A DNA stretch of 64,000 nucleotides from Rhizobium sp. L43. Its GTDB lineage: Bacteria; Pseudomonadota; Alphaproteobacteria; Rhizobiales; Rhizobiaceae. Where the stretch lies: positions 168,456 through 232,455 of the forward strand of contig NZ_NWSQ01000011.1 of the NCBI RefSeq assembly GCF_002531725.1, written 5' to 3'. The notes under the pieces were generated by a model. That model had not been told where the DNA came from, ran no database searches, and was given only the letters and a program-made list of their open reading frames with translations. Made by a program: the position numbers and the translations under genes. Position 1 is the stretch's first letter. The number at the start of each line of letters is the position of its first letter. This document shows positions 1 through 8,197 of this stretch, piece by piece.

Positions 1-435
1 TCGCCGCAGAACCAGATCATCCTGCCGATCGTCAGGGACGACATCGCCTTCGGGCTGAAGCGGCGCGGCTTCACCAAGGCCGAGATCGAGGCGAAGGTCG
101 AGGCCGTGCTGGCCCGTTTCGGCGCCGAGGCGCTGGCCGATCGGCGGGCGCATGAGCTTTCCGGCGGCGAATTGCAGGTGGCCGCCCTCTGCTCGGTGCT
201 GGCGACGGGGCCAGGCATTCTCATCCTCGACGAACCCACAAACCAGCTCGACCTCAAGAACCGGGCGCTGGTCGAGGGGATTATCGCCGGACTTGACGAA
301 AGCGCCATCGTCATCACCCATGATCTGGAACTAATCGCCGGTTTCGAGCGGGTGCTGCTGTTTCATGAAGGCCGGCTTGCCGCGGATGCGCCGGCTGCCG
401 AAGCGATCGCGCGCTACAGGGAGATCGCCGCCTGA
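1..435 (+). CDS. bioM: Biotin ECF transporter ATPase BioM (5' end missing)
   Basis: This is the C-terminal part (144 residues) of an ABC ATPase; the window starts inside the gene, so the Walker A loop and roughly the first third are missing. Visible parts, in order, are a Q-loop (SPQNQ, residues 1-5), the ABC signature LSGGE (53-57), Walker B ILILDEP (73-79) with the D-loop, and the switch histidine in VITHD (near 107). It overlaps the next gene by 1 nt (TGATG). With BioN and BioY it would form an energy-coupling-factor transporter that imports biotin across the inner membrane. The specific substrate is inferred from the bioN and bioY neighbours; the ATPase family itself is certain. Confidence 0.85.
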   Translation, partial: SPQNQIILPIVRDDIAFGLKRRGFTKAEIEAKVEAVLARFGAEALADRRAHELSGGELQVAALCSVLATGPGILILDEPTNQLDLKNRALVEGIIAGLDESAIVITHDLELIAGFERVLLFHEGRLAADAPAAEAIARYREIAA

Positions 436-1043
436 TGCAGTCGCTCTATGTCGAAGGCAACAGCGTGATGCACCGGCTCTCGCCGCGGCTGAAATTGTTG
501 TCGCTGACGGCCTTCGGCATCCTCCTGTTCATCAGCGATAACCTCGCGCTGCTTTCGAGCGCCGTGCTGCTGACGGCGGTTCTCTACCGCATGGTCGGCC
601 TGCCGCTCGGCGAGGCGCTCAGGCGGCTGCGGCCGATCTTCCTGACGATTGCGGTCGTGGCGCTCTTCAATCTGATCTTCAATCCCTGGCAGGCAGCACT
701 GGTGCCGCTGCTGCGGCTGACGGCGCTGATGCTGCTCGCCGCCGCCGTGACGGCGACGACGTCGATCACTCAGTTCATCGACGAGGTGACCGCACTTGCC
801 CGCCCGCTCGAACGCACCGGCTGGGTGCAGGCCGACGATATCGGCCTGGCGCTCGGGCTGGTGCTGCGCTTCGTGCCTGAGATTGTCGGCCGTTATCAGG
901 CGATCCGCGAGGCGCATCGGGCGCGCGGGCTGAAGGTCCGGCCGATAACGCTGCTTGCGCCGCTGATCATTCTGACGCTCAGGGATGCGGATAATATCGC
1001 CGCGGCGATTGACGCGCGCGGCATTCGGCGGCATGTGAGTTAA
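435..1043 (+). CDS. bioN: Biotin ECF transporter transmembrane subunit BioN
   Basis: A 202-residue CbiQ/EcfT-family membrane protein, the T component that couples the ATPase to the substrate-binding subunit. Hydrophobic stretches lie at about 20-60 and 75-105. The two Ala-Arg-Gly coupling motifs of this family are visible in the C-terminal part (RARGL in the cytoplasmic helix and DARGI near the end); these dock into the ATPase. The ATG shares one base with the bioM stop codon, so translation is probably coupled. The length is short for EcfT in general but normal for BioN of alphaproteobacteria. Confidence 0.85.
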   Translation: MQSLYVEGNSVMHRLSPRLKLLSLTAFGILLFISDNLALLSSAVLLTAVLYRMVGLPLGEALRRLRPIFLTIAVVALFNLIFNPWQAALVPLLRLTALMLLAAAVTATTSITQFIDEVTALARPLERTGWVQADDIGLALGLVLRFVPEIVGRYQAIREAHRARGLKVRPITLLAPLIILTLRDADNIAAAIDARGIRRHVS

Positions 1044-1064
1044 AGATTAATAAACACGGAATTG

Positions 1065-1631
1065 ATGATGAGCACTCGCGACCTCGTTCTTACCGCCCTC
1101 TTTGCCGCGATCATCGTGGCGCTCGGCCTGCTGCCGCCGATTTACCTCGGCTTCATTCCGGTGCCGATCACCGCGCAATCGCTCGGCGTCATGATGGCCG
1201 GCGTCGTGCTCGGCGCCCGGCGCGGCCCGATTGCCGTGCTGATCGTGCTGGTGCTGGTCGCAATCGGCCTGCCGGTACTGTCCGGCGGCCGCGGCGGCCT
1301 TGCCATCTTCGCGTCGCCGACGGCCGGCTTCCTCGTCGGCTGGATCTTTGCCGCCTTCGTCACCGGCTATCTCAGCGAGCGGCTGGTCAACGATCGGCAA
1401 TCCGGCCTGGTGCAGACGGTGAGCTTCTTTCTCACCGCCATGGCCGGCGGCATCGTCGTGCTCTACGCCTTCGGCATCACTTACCTCGCGACCGCCGCCG
1501 GCATGGGTTTCCAGAACGCCTTCGTCAGCTCGATGGCCTTCATCCCCGGCGATGTGATCAAGGCTTTCGTCGCCGCCCTCCTCGGCCGCGCCGTCATGGT
1601 CGGCTATCCCCTGCTGCCGGTGCGCGCGTAG
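1065..1631 (+). CDS. bioY: Biotin transporter substrate-binding subunit BioY
   Basis: A 188-residue BioY-family protein, the S component that binds biotin in the membrane. It is almost entirely hydrophobic, with about six membrane segments. The N-terminal part (LTALFAAIIVALGLLPP, then PITAQSLGVMMAG) and the segment GRGGLAIFASPTAGFLVGW are characteristic of BioY. Two adjacent ATG codons exist at 1065 and 1068; an upstream in-frame TTG at 1062 is less likely. It lies 21 nt after bioN, so bioMNY is one operon. No biotin biosynthesis gene is visible, in line with rhizobia that import this vitamin. Confidence 0.88.
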   Translation: MMSTRDLVLTALFAAIIVALGLLPPIYLGFIPVPITAQSLGVMMAGVVLGARRGPIAVLIVLVLVAIGLPVLSGGRGGLAIFASPTAGFLVGWIFAAFVTGYLSERLVNDRQSGLVQTVSFFLTAMAGGIVVLYAFGITYLATAAGMGFQNAFVSSMAFIPGDVIKAFVAALLGRAVMVGYPLLPVRA

Positions 1632-1663
1632 GCGCATAGGCCGGGCCTCACAGAGCAAATGCC

Positions 1664-1698
1664 ACAATGGCCGCCTTCCACCCGAAGGCGGCCATTGT
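1664..1698 (+). terminator. Strong hairpin after bioY
   Basis: A perfect 14-bp inverted repeat (1664-1677 with 1685-1698) around a 7-nt loop lies 33 nt after the bioY stop. There is no T run behind it, so it could be a Rho-dependent or bidirectional stop, an mRNA-stabilising hairpin, or an intergenic repeat rather than a classical intrinsic terminator. Confidence 0.5.
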
Positions 1699-1790
1699 AC
1701 GTTGGCGGCTGCCGCCAACCCGTCCAGCCATGGGTGATGAAATCGCAGCACCGTTGCTCTTCCCGCCGATCGCTCCCTCAACCTCCGTCA

Positions 1791-1813
1791 TTCCAGGCCT
1801 TGAGCCTGGAATC
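1791..1813. repeat. Short palindromic repeat, CTTGA-loop family, copy 1
   Basis: Arms ATTCCAGGC and GCCTGGAAT enclose the loop CTTGA, flanked by CCGTC on the left and a CATGC box on the right. The same architecture recurs at 22790-22879, 41835-41857 and 42017-42039 with different but still complementary arms. Here it lies 18 nt beyond the stop of the minus-strand acyltransferase gene and may end its transcript. Confidence 0.7.
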
Positions 1814-1830
1814 CAGGCATGCACCGGCAC

Positions 1831-2970
1831 CTAGACCCGAGACGCCTTCGTCTGAAAACCGGCAGCGCGTCGTCCCAGCCGATCGAAGACCAATCGCAAA
1901 ATGCTGCGGATCGGCGGCTCTCCCCATTTGCACACTGCCAACGCCATCGCGCAGACGATCGCAACGGCCAAAGCCAGCGCCAGCAGCGGTGCCATCCTCA
2001 GAGCGGTCAGCCAATCGAGAAGTTGGACGCCGATCGCGAAATGCAGGAGATAGAGCGGGTAGGTCATCGAGCCGAGGGTTTTGACCGATTGAAGCAAGGC
2101 GGCCGGCAGACGACTGATCTGCTTGGCATAGGTCACGCTTGCAACGATCGATATCAGCCCCGCCACCCAAATCGAGAGTGCGGGAAAGGGCGAGAAGGAA
2201 TGACCGGCTGCGGCGAGAGTGCGGTCGCTGGTATTTTCGCCCGCCATATATATCTGCGCAGCCCCGGTCACCAAGGCGCAGATCAAACCCACCCAGGAAA
2301 TTCGGCTCATCCGGCCTAGAGACAAAAGCCATATGTAGATGCCGATGGCAAATTGGCAGCCATAATAAAAGGGGATGGCCCGCCAGGCGGTCTCCGTGAA
2401 TATGGTCAGACCGTCTGAATCGGGAAAGGCGTTTAACAGGGCAATGAAAGCGGTACTCGCCATCGACAGGCCGAGCGCCAGGGCAGGCAACCTCGTCTTC
2501 TGACCGGTCGCACACATGATGAAGACAAGCGCGTAAAAGCAGATCTCACACGCCAAGGTCCAATACTGACCGTCGATCCATGGCCCGCCCGGATAGAGGG
2601 TGATCGACCGCAGATAGTTCTTGATGATGCGTCTGTTGACGTCTTGCGTTGCGATGACGATCAGCGTCAGTGACGCACAAATCCATACCGCCGGATACAA
2701 CCGCAGAATTCGCCCCTTGAGAAACGACAGTGCGCTGGCGGAAGCGGCAGAATTGACGATGACGAGCCCTGATATGACGAAGAACAATTCGACGCCGACC
2801 CATCCAGGTTGGGCGACATTCTCAATCGTGGGCATTCTGTACGGCCTGAGATATAAGGGCGAAGCCCAGGAAGCAAATCCAAGATGAAATATCGTTACCA
2901 TCAACGCGCACACAAATCGTAGCGCGTCGATACCGTAAATATACGGGCTGCCGACGTGAGATTTTACCAT
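1831..2970 (-). CDS. Acyltransferase 3 family membrane protein
   Basis: A 379-residue integral membrane O-acyltransferase (OafA/YrhL, acyltransferase 3 family). Such proteins transfer acetyl or other acyl groups to cell-surface sugars, including lipopolysaccharide, exopolysaccharide and Nod factors. The typical N-terminus is present: YGIDALRFVCALMVTIFHLG, in which the family's Arg and His are found, then GVELFFVISGLVI at about 60-75 and roughly ten membrane helices. I chose ATG 2970 because a GGGGGAA ribosome site precedes it by about 6 nt; an in-frame GTG at 3000 lacks one. Codon use is less GC-biased than in neighbouring genes, which suggests acquisition by transfer. The sugar target cannot be told from sequence. 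Confidence 0.85.
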   Translation of the reverse strand: MVKSHVGSPYIYGIDALRFVCALMVTIFHLGFASWASPLYLRPYRMPTIENVAQPGWVGVELFFVISGLVIVNSAASASALSFLKGRILRLYPAVWICASLTLIVIATQDVNRRIIKNYLRSITLYPGGPWIDGQYWTLACEICFYALVFIMCATGQKTRLPALALGLSMASTAFIALLNAFPDSDGLTIFTETAWRAIPFYYGCQFAIGIYIWLLSLGRMSRISWVGLICALVTGAAQIYMAGENTSDRTLAAAGHSFSPFPALSIWVAGLISIVASVTYAKQISRLPAALLQSVKTLGSMTYPLYLLHFAIGVQLLDWLTALRMAPLLALALAVAIVCAMALAVCKWGEPPIRSILRLVFDRLGRRAAGFQTKASRV

Positions 2971-3143
2971 AACGATTTCCCCCAAAACCCAGTCCACCAC
3001 TACCTGGACTTGGATATTGCTACAGGATACTCGCAGTTGGCGTAGGAATTATGATTGTGGGGTCAGCTCGTCCATTTGCCCGGCAGATAGCTTTCGCCAG
3101 CCCGGTCTATTGCCGTCACGACCCGGCCCGGAATCCGGGCAAC

Positions 3144-3164
3144 AAAAAACCGCCTTGAGGCGGT
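3144..3164 (-). terminator. Intrinsic terminator of the Gly-rich protein gene
   Basis: Read on the minus strand, a 6-bp stem ACCGCC/GGCGGT with a 4-nt loop is followed directly by six T. It lies 27-47 nt beyond the stop codon at 3192 and is the clearest intrinsic terminator in the window. Its position supports the minus-strand reading of the small gene. Confidence 0.75.
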
Positions 3165-3191
3165 CGGGCATTCTATCGATTTCAGTTTGAT

Positions 3192-3407
3192 TCAGTCTCC
3201 TCCTCCACCATCTCCACCCCCGCCGTCACAATCGCCTGAGGCGTCGAACCAGCCTCCCCCACCGTCGCCAGAGCCCCCCGAATTGCCCCACCTGCGCCTG
3301 GTGTTTGCGGCGGTCTGGGTGGCAGCGCTTCTTTCTGCCCTTGCGATCAGCGCAAAAAGCAGTGCAAAGCCTCCAACGAGCGCGGTAGCCACAAGAAATG
3401 TCTCCAA
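3192..3407 (-). CDS. Small membrane protein with Gly/Asp-rich tail
   Basis: A 71-residue protein with one N-terminal membrane helix (ETFLVATALVGGFALLFALIA), a basic stretch after it (ARAERS...RRRW), and a C-terminal tail rich in glycine that ends in GGGGDGGGGD. I chose the TTG at 3407 because AAAGGA stands about 6 nt upstream and the membrane helix then starts at once; an ATG at 3482 would add 25 residues of no visible character. A terminator follows. No function can be assigned. Glycine-rich tails of this kind also end the DUF2207 protein at 46254-48188. Confidence 0.5.
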   Translation of the reverse strand: METFLVATALVGGFALLFALIARAERSAATQTAANTRRRWGNSGGSGDGGGGWFDASGDCDGGGGDGGGGD

Positions 3408-3583
3408 TCGGTATCCTTTCGTTGTTTCGGGAAATCTTGTTTCCCGACTAAAATAGTAGATTATTTTCCCGCTCCCGGACATAGCCTGAATATGAAACTT
3501 TCATGACATTCTGGATCACGTCAAAACGGGGCCTCGTGCGGCCATTGGCGAGCGGTTTCATGATGTGATAGCAAGACAACGGG

Positions 3584-4252
3584 TTGCTCGCCCTTGCTAC
3601 GGCGTGCCTGTGCAGGGTGGTGAAAGGACATGCTGCTTTGCTCCGCACGAAGATCGACACGCTGTGGTTCAAGCGGTGCTGTGCGTTTCACCTGCAGTTC
3701 CTTCCCGATCGCGAGACACTGTCAAAGCTCTGCGATTTGCAGGACAGTATCTCGCGACACAGCGCGTCACCGCTCTCGCGCGTCCCGGCAACAAGCCTGC
3801 ACATGACGATCGTCACTCTCGTTAACGCCGCGACCCAAGTCAGTCTTCCAAACGACGAGGTCTGGAAGTTGAACAGGGAGAGATGGAAGGAGAGCGTGGA
3901 GAGATTGGTCGAGGAGACGTCGCCGTTTGACCTCCATTTTCATGAGGTGGCAGCCTCAGAAGCCGCTGTCTTCGTAAAAGCAGAGGAGCCGCCTCAATTG
4001 CGCAGGCTGCGCTCGGCCATTTCAGATACCATCTGCTTCGAAGATTGGCGTCCAACCCCACCCCGAATAGCGCACATTACTCTGTTCAGGTTTTTTGCCG
4101 AAGAACGGCTGCCGCCGGTCAACTTCGACACGGGTCTTTTGCCCATAGGCGTGAAGGTTGGATCCCTTCAATTGCTGGAGGAGCGAATTTATCCGAACGT
4201 CGAGATCACCCTGCTCGGCGAGCCGCGTCTCCAGGGCAAAAGCACGGAATAA
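3584..4252 (+). CDS. 2H phosphoesterase superfamily protein (LigT/2'-5' RNA ligase-like)
   Basis: A protein of up to 222 residues. Two H-x-T motifs, SLHMTIV (His73, Thr75) and IAHITLF (His164, Thr166), about 90 residues apart and each on a hydrophobic strand, are the hallmark of 2H phosphoesterases; FHLQFLPDRET at about 35-45 is a typical first strand. Family members cleave or ligate 2'-5' or cyclic phosphodiester bonds in RNA or nucleotides; the substrate here is unknown. The start is uncertain: TTG 3584 opens the frame, and a GTG codon near 3618 would give a protein without the odd Cys-rich N-terminus. Codon use is less GC-biased than average. Confidence 0.65.
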   Translation: MLALATACLCRVVKGHAALLRTKIDTLWFKRCCAFHLQFLPDRETLSKLCDLQDSISRHSASPLSRVPATSLHMTIVTLVNAATQVSLPNDEVWKLNRERWKESVERLVEETSPFDLHFHEVAASEAAVFVKAEEPPQLRRLRSAISDTICFEDWRPTPPRIAHITLFRFFAEERLPPVNFDTGLLPIGVKVGSLQLLEERIYPNVEITLLGEPRLQGKSTE

Positions 4253-4303
4253 CAATCCCGACGGGCGCCTGCTCTGGCCTGCTGATCATCGGGGAGACAG
4301 GTA

Positions 4304-4705
4304 TTAATCCAAAAACCGATAAAGCCAGTCGCGCGTTTCCTCCGGCAACGAGGCGGGCGACTGGTCTTCGGGCGCGTGGGCCTGCCAGATGATTTCCACC
4401 TCGGCGGCGCGCTCGTCGCCGGTCTCGACCGCAATAAGGAAGCCAATGGAGCGGACGCCGATCTTGTCGACGGTGGCGGTGAAGGTTACCGGCTCGTCAT
4501 AGTGCAGCGGACGGTGCAGCATGCAGGAAACCTTGCTGGGGCTATAGACCGGTTCGTCATCGACATCGGGCCGCGACGACCAGAAGGTTGCAAGCACGGA
4601 TTCGGCATAAGAAATATAGGAGGCCAGAAACATCCGGCCGTTCATATCGACATCGCGAAACGGCACGCGCATGTCCGTCACATCAGGACGCTTCGACTGA
4701 CTCAT
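4304..4705 (-). CDS. Hotdog-fold acyl-CoA thioesterase (4HBT family)
   Basis: A 133-residue single hotdog domain. The segment MRVPFRDVDMNGRMFLASYISYAES matches the 4HBT/YbgC active-site region, in which an acidic residue in the D-x-D-x-N-G loop activates water and the following long helix packs against the sheet. Such enzymes hydrolyse acyl-CoA thioesters in the cytoplasm. The start ATG 4705 gives the usual length; in-frame ATG codons at 4735 and 4744 would add 10-13 residues. It stands alone, convergent with the 2H gene. Confidence 0.75.
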   Translation of the reverse strand: MSQSKRPDVTDMRVPFRDVDMNGRMFLASYISYAESVLATFWSSRPDVDDEPVYSPSKVSCMLHRPLHYDEPVTFTATVDKIGVRSIGFLIAVETGDERAAEVEIIWQAHAPEDQSPASLPEETRDWLYRFLD

Positions 4706-4949
4706 CAACGCAACTGCCTTACAAAATTCCCCCATGGACGACAATACTGCATAATTCCTTGGATCGAAACCGATTTAAAGACAAAATTATGCAACAGTTC
4801 AAAGTGTTACAGCGTCCTCGAAGTAAACGGCGCGAAGACCCGATGATGCAGCGCACGGTCGGACGGCGCGACAAGAGTGCTTGTTGAAATCGTCGGGCAA
4901 TGCCCCATCTGCTGTGGCACATGACATAAGCGACCGATAGAGTGTCTCC

Positions 4950-5885
4950 ATGAGCACCCGTCTTTATGAACATCCGATCTTCCTGGAACACGTGACGCCC
5001 GCCGGCCATCCGGAGCGATCGGACAGGATCCGCGCCATCAATGTCGCGCTGGAACATCCGAATTTCGAGCGGCTGGAGCGCCGGCAGGCGCCGCAGGCGA
5101 GCGAGGATGCGGTGCTGCTGGCCCATCCGGAGGAACATCTCATCGCCGTGATGCGGGAGATCCCCGAGGAAGAGGATGAGATCAACCAGCTCGAAGCCGA
5201 TACCTATGCCAGCGCCAAAAGCCTGCAGGCGGCGCTGACCGGCATCGGCGGGGCGATGGCCGCCGTCGACGACGTCTTTACCGGCCGGGCCGACAATGTC
5301 TTCGTCGCCGCCCGCCCGCCCGGGCACCATGCCGAGAAGATGACGGCGATGGGCTTCTGCTTCTTCAACAATGCGGCGATCGCCGCCCGCCACGCGCAGA
5401 AGATCCATGGCGCCGAGCGCGTCGCCATCGTCGACTGGGACGTGCATCACGGCAACGGTACCCAGGATATCTTCTGGGACGATGCCTCGGTGCTGTTCTG
5501 CTCGACGCATCAGATGCCGCTCTATCCCGGCAGCGGCGCCAAGGACGAGAAGGGCAAACACAACACCATCGTCAATGCGCCGCTGTCGCCGAATGTCGGA
5601 AGCGACCATTTCCGCGAGGCGTTCAAATCGCGGGTGCTGCCGGCGCTGGACGATTTCCGGCCGGATCTGATCATCATCTCGGCCGGCTTCGATGCGCATC
5701 ACCGCGATCCGCTGGCGCAGATCAATCTGACCGGCGAGGATTTCGACTGGGCGACCGGGCGCGTGCTCGAGCTCGCCGACCGGCACGCCAAGAACCGGGT
5801 CGTCAGCCTGCTCGAAGGCGGTTATGATCTCGAGGGACTCGCCGAATCGGCGGGCATGCATATTCTGAGAATGATGAAGGGTTGA
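4950..5885 (+). CDS. Histone-deacetylase-like amidohydrolase
   Basis: A 311-residue class II histone-deacetylase family zinc hydrolase, related to bacterial acetylpolyamine amidohydrolase and AcuC-type enzymes. Motifs are RPPGHHA (catalytic His pair, about 127-133), DWDVHHGNGT (zinc ligands Asp and His, about 167-176), GFDAHHRDPL (zinc ligand Asp, about 252) and EGGYDL (catalytic Tyr, about 294). The enzyme removes acetyl or other acyl groups from lysine or polyamines in the cytoplasm; the target is unknown. Its stop codon is 2 nt before xseB, so the two genes are co-transcribed; this pairing is common in Rhizobiales. Confidence 0.88.
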   Translation: MSTRLYEHPIFLEHVTPAGHPERSDRIRAINVALEHPNFERLERRQAPQASEDAVLLAHPEEHLIAVMREIPEEEDEINQLEADTYASAKSLQAALTGIGGAMAAVDDVFTGRADNVFVAARPPGHHAEKMTAMGFCFFNNAAIAARHAQKIHGAERVAIVDWDVHHGNGTQDIFWDDASVLFCSTHQMPLYPGSGAKDEKGKHNTIVNAPLSPNVGSDHFREAFKSRVLPALDDFRPDLIIISAGFDAHHRDPLAQINLTGEDFDWATGRVLELADRHAKNRVVSLLEGGYDLEGLAESAGMHILRMMKG

Positions 5886-5887
5886 GA

Positions 5888-6139
5888 ATGACTGACAGCG
5901 CTAAGCCGGAGGTGTCCGGCCTTTCCTTCGAAAAGGCGGTTGCCGAACTCGAAAGCATCGTCGCCCGGCTGGAACGCGGCGATGTGGCGTTGGATGAATC
6001 GATCGAGATCTATGAGCGCGGCGAAGCGCTGAAGAAACATTGCGAGACGCTGCTTTCGGCTGCCGAAAACCGCATCGAGAAGATCCGGCTCGACCGCGCC
6101 GGCAGGCCGCAGGGCGTCGAGCCGCTCGACGGCGCCTGA
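5888..6139 (+). CDS. xseB: Exodeoxyribonuclease VII small subunit
   Basis: An 83-residue XseB protein. The pattern LSFEKAVAELESIVARLERG, then ALDESIEIYERGEALKKHCE is diagnostic: two helices with the conserved LE..V..LE.G and Y..G..L..C elements. Several small subunits pack on one XseA large subunit and the complex degrades single-stranded DNA. ATG 5888 follows GAG at the preceding stop codon; an upstream TTG at 5882 is only apparent. xseA is not in the window. Confidence 0.92.
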   Translation: MTDSAKPEVSGLSFEKAVAELESIVARLERGDVALDESIEIYERGEALKKHCETLLSAAENRIEKIRLDRAGRPQGVEPLDGA

Positions 6140-6225
6140 GGCGTACCGAACTCCCTTTTAAGGCGCTTGGCGATCGGCTTCAGACCGATCTATGATCCCC
6201 CGGCAAAACAATGAGGGGACAGACA

Positions 6226-6993
6226 ATGACGGACAGATTGAAGGGCAAGGTCGCCATTATCTCGGGCGGCGCGACCGGCATGGGTGGTGCCGCCTCGAAG
6301 CTTTTTGCGGCTGAGGGCGCGCGGATCGCGATCATCGACCGCAATGGCGATGCAGCGGCTGAGACCGTCAAAGCGATCCGTGATGTCGGCGGCGAGGCCG
6401 AATATTGGACGGCCGACGTTTCCGACGAAGCCGCCGTCAATGCCGCCGTCGCCGGTGTGGAAGAGCGCTACGGGGCCGTCACCGTGCTCTTCAATCACGC
6501 CGGCACGATCGTCATCAAACCCTTCCTGGAAACGACGCTGCAGGAATGGGACTGGCTGCACGCCGTCAATGTGCGCTCGATGTTCCTGATGACCAAGGCC
6601 GTGTTGCCGAAGATGATTGCGAGCGGCGGCGGATCGATCGTCTGCACCTCGTCGATCTCGGCGGTCGCCGCCACGCCGATGGAAGTGCTTTACGACACCA
6701 CCAAGGGCGCGGTGCATATGTTTGCCCGCGCCATCGCGGTGGAATTCCGCGATCGCAACATCCGCTGCAATGCCGTCTGTCCCGGCTTCATCCGCACGCC
6801 GCACGGCCTGCGCGAGGTGGCCGACCTGCAGGCGCTCGGCGTCGATGTCTCGGATGCCGCCATTGCCGCCCAGCAGGGGCGGATCGGCGAGCCGGAGGAC
6901 GTGGCGCGCGCCGCGCTCTATCTCGCCAGCGACGAGTCGAATTTCGTCAATGGCGCCCATCTCTTCGTCGATAACGGCTTCACGGCGATCTGA
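6226..6993 (+). CDS. Short-chain dehydrogenase/reductase (SDR)
   Basis: A 255-residue classical SDR. The N-terminal NAD(P)-binding loop reads SGGATGMGG (residues about 12-20), followed by the cofactor-selecting Asp in IIDRN, which favours NAD(H). NHAG, the catalytic Ser in TSSISA, and the YDTTK motif (Y-x3-K) complete the active site. The SD GAGGGG lies 7 nt before ATG 6226, which is preferred to the ATG at 6211. The substrate, an alcohol or ketone, cannot be read from the sequence. It is 86 nt after xseB. Confidence 0.87.
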   Translation: MTDRLKGKVAIISGGATGMGGAASKLFAAEGARIAIIDRNGDAAAETVKAIRDVGGEAEYWTADVSDEAAVNAAVAGVEERYGAVTVLFNHAGTIVIKPFLETTLQEWDWLHAVNVRSMFLMTKAVLPKMIASGGGSIVCTSSISAVAATPMEVLYDTTKGAVHMFARAIAVEFRDRNIRCNAVCPGFIRTPHGLREVADLQALGVDVSDAAIAAQQGRIGEPEDVARAALYLASDESNFVNGAHLFVDNGFTAI

Positions 6994-7013
6994 GCCGGAC
7001 CTTTTAAAGTGAT

Positions 7014-7194
7014 AGCGCGTCCGTTGGACGTGCGGCACGCTTTCACGTGCTGGAGCGTCCTTAGCGCGTCCGATTGGACGCGCGGCGCGCTTTTACGTGC
7101 TGGAGCGTCCTTAGCGCGTCCGATTGGACGTGCGGCGCGCTTTTAAGTGCTGGAGCGTCCTTAGCGCGTCCGATTGGACGCGCGGCGCTCCAGG
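7014..7194. repeat. 50-bp tandem repeat, about 3.5 copies
   Basis: Direct repeats begin at 7014, 7063, 7113 and 7163 (first copy 49 bp, second and third 50 bp, fourth partial) and fill the gap between the SDR and pirin genes. Each unit contains an 8-bp inverted repeat GCGCGTCC-GATT-GGACGCGC (first copy lacks one base of the loop; single-base variants at the 3' end). Units touch each other without spacers, so it is not a CRISPR array. Confidence 0.9.
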
Positions 7195-7234
7195 CACTAT
7201 CTGTGCATGGAGCCTTTGCGATCGGAGATCCCTG

Positions 7235-8158
7235 ATGTCCTTCTTTCCCGGTAAAGATCCCCTGCCCGGCGATGCCTTCGCCTGTGATGCGATCGAGAAC
7301 CTGATCATTCCGCGCACCAGCGATATCGGCGGTTTTCAGGTGCGGCGTGCGCTGCCGAGCCGGCAGCGGCGGCTCGTCGGGCCATTCATCTTCTTCGACC
7401 GCATGGGGCCGGCGATCCTCAAGCCGGATGAGGCGCTCGACGTCAAGCCGCATCCGCATATCGGGCTGTCGACGGTGACCTATCTGTTCGACGGCGAGAT
7501 CCGCCATCGCGACAGCCTCGGCACCGAGAAGGTCATTCGCCCCGGCGATATCAACCTGATGACGGCAGGCCGCGGCATCGTGCATTCCGAGCGCACGCCG
7601 GACAATCTGCGCGGCCATCCGCTGCTGATGTCGGGGCTGCAGACCTGGCTGGCGCTGCCCGACGAGAAGGAGGAGATCGATCCCTCCTTCGCCCATACCG
7701 AAAAGTCTGAGATGCCGCTGATCGAGACGACAGGCGTGCGCGGGCGTGTGGTCATTGGCTCGTTCGAAGGCATGACGTCGCCGGTCGGGGTTTTCTCCGA
7801 CACGCTTTATGTCGATCTCGACCTGCAGCCCGGCGCCAAATTTCCCTTCGGCGCGGCCCATGAGGAGCGCGCCGTCTACGTGCTCTCGGGCGAGGTGGTG
7901 ATCGCAGGCGACCGTTTTGCCGCCGACCAGCTTTTGGTCTTCCGGCCGGGCGATGCGATCACGCTGGAAGCCGGCCGCGACGGCTGTCACCTGATGCTGT
8001 TCGGCGGCGCGGCGCTCAATTCAAAACGCTATATCTGGTGGAATTTCGTGTCTTCCTCGAAGGAGCGGATCGAAAAAGCCAAGGAGGAATGGCGTACCGG
8101 CCGCTTCGATATCGTTCCCGGCGACGAAGAGGAATTCGTGCCGTTGCCGGAAGGCTGA
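7235..8158 (+). CDS. Pirin family protein
   Basis: A 307-residue bicupin of the pirin family. The N-terminal cupin contains the metal-binding residues in KPHPHIGLSTVTYLFDGEI (His-x-His and a later His/Glu), followed by INLMTAGRGIVHSE, both typical of pirins such as YhhW with quercetin dioxygenase activity. The C-terminal cupin lacks the metal ligands. I chose ATG 7235, which begins at MSFFPGKD; longer in-frame starts would run into the tandem repeat. The physiological role in bacteria is not settled. Confidence 0.88.
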   Translation: MSFFPGKDPLPGDAFACDAIENLIIPRTSDIGGFQVRRALPSRQRRLVGPFIFFDRMGPAILKPDEALDVKPHPHIGLSTVTYLFDGEIRHRDSLGTEKVIRPGDINLMTAGRGIVHSERTPDNLRGHPLLMSGLQTWLALPDEKEEIDPSFAHTEKSEMPLIETTGVRGRVVIGSFEGMTSPVGVFSDTLYVDLDLQPGAKFPFGAAHEERAVYVLSGEVVIAGDRFAADQLLVFRPGDAITLEAGRDGCHLMLFGGAALNSKRYIWWNFVSSSKERIEKAKEEWRTGRFDIVPGDEEEFVPLPEG

Positions 8159-8197
8159 CGGCAGCGCGATGCGCCGCCGGCAACCTCTCCCGGAATT

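Noticed and set aside
3565..3825. Alternative frame with ATG 3630 and a nearby GAAAGG site, possible frameshifted N-terminus of the 2H protein
   Set aside because: The product has no recognisable fold, while the frame at 3584 carries the typical first strand before the H-x-T motifs. A frameshift is not needed.
4719..5861. Minus-strand frame of 380 codons opposite the deacetylase-like gene
   Set aside because: The plus strand carries all catalytic motifs of the family; the antisense product is Arg/Asp/His-rich and lacks domains.
7014..7194. Possible CRISPR array
   Set aside because: Units are contiguous copies of one sequence; there are no unique spacers and no cas genes.
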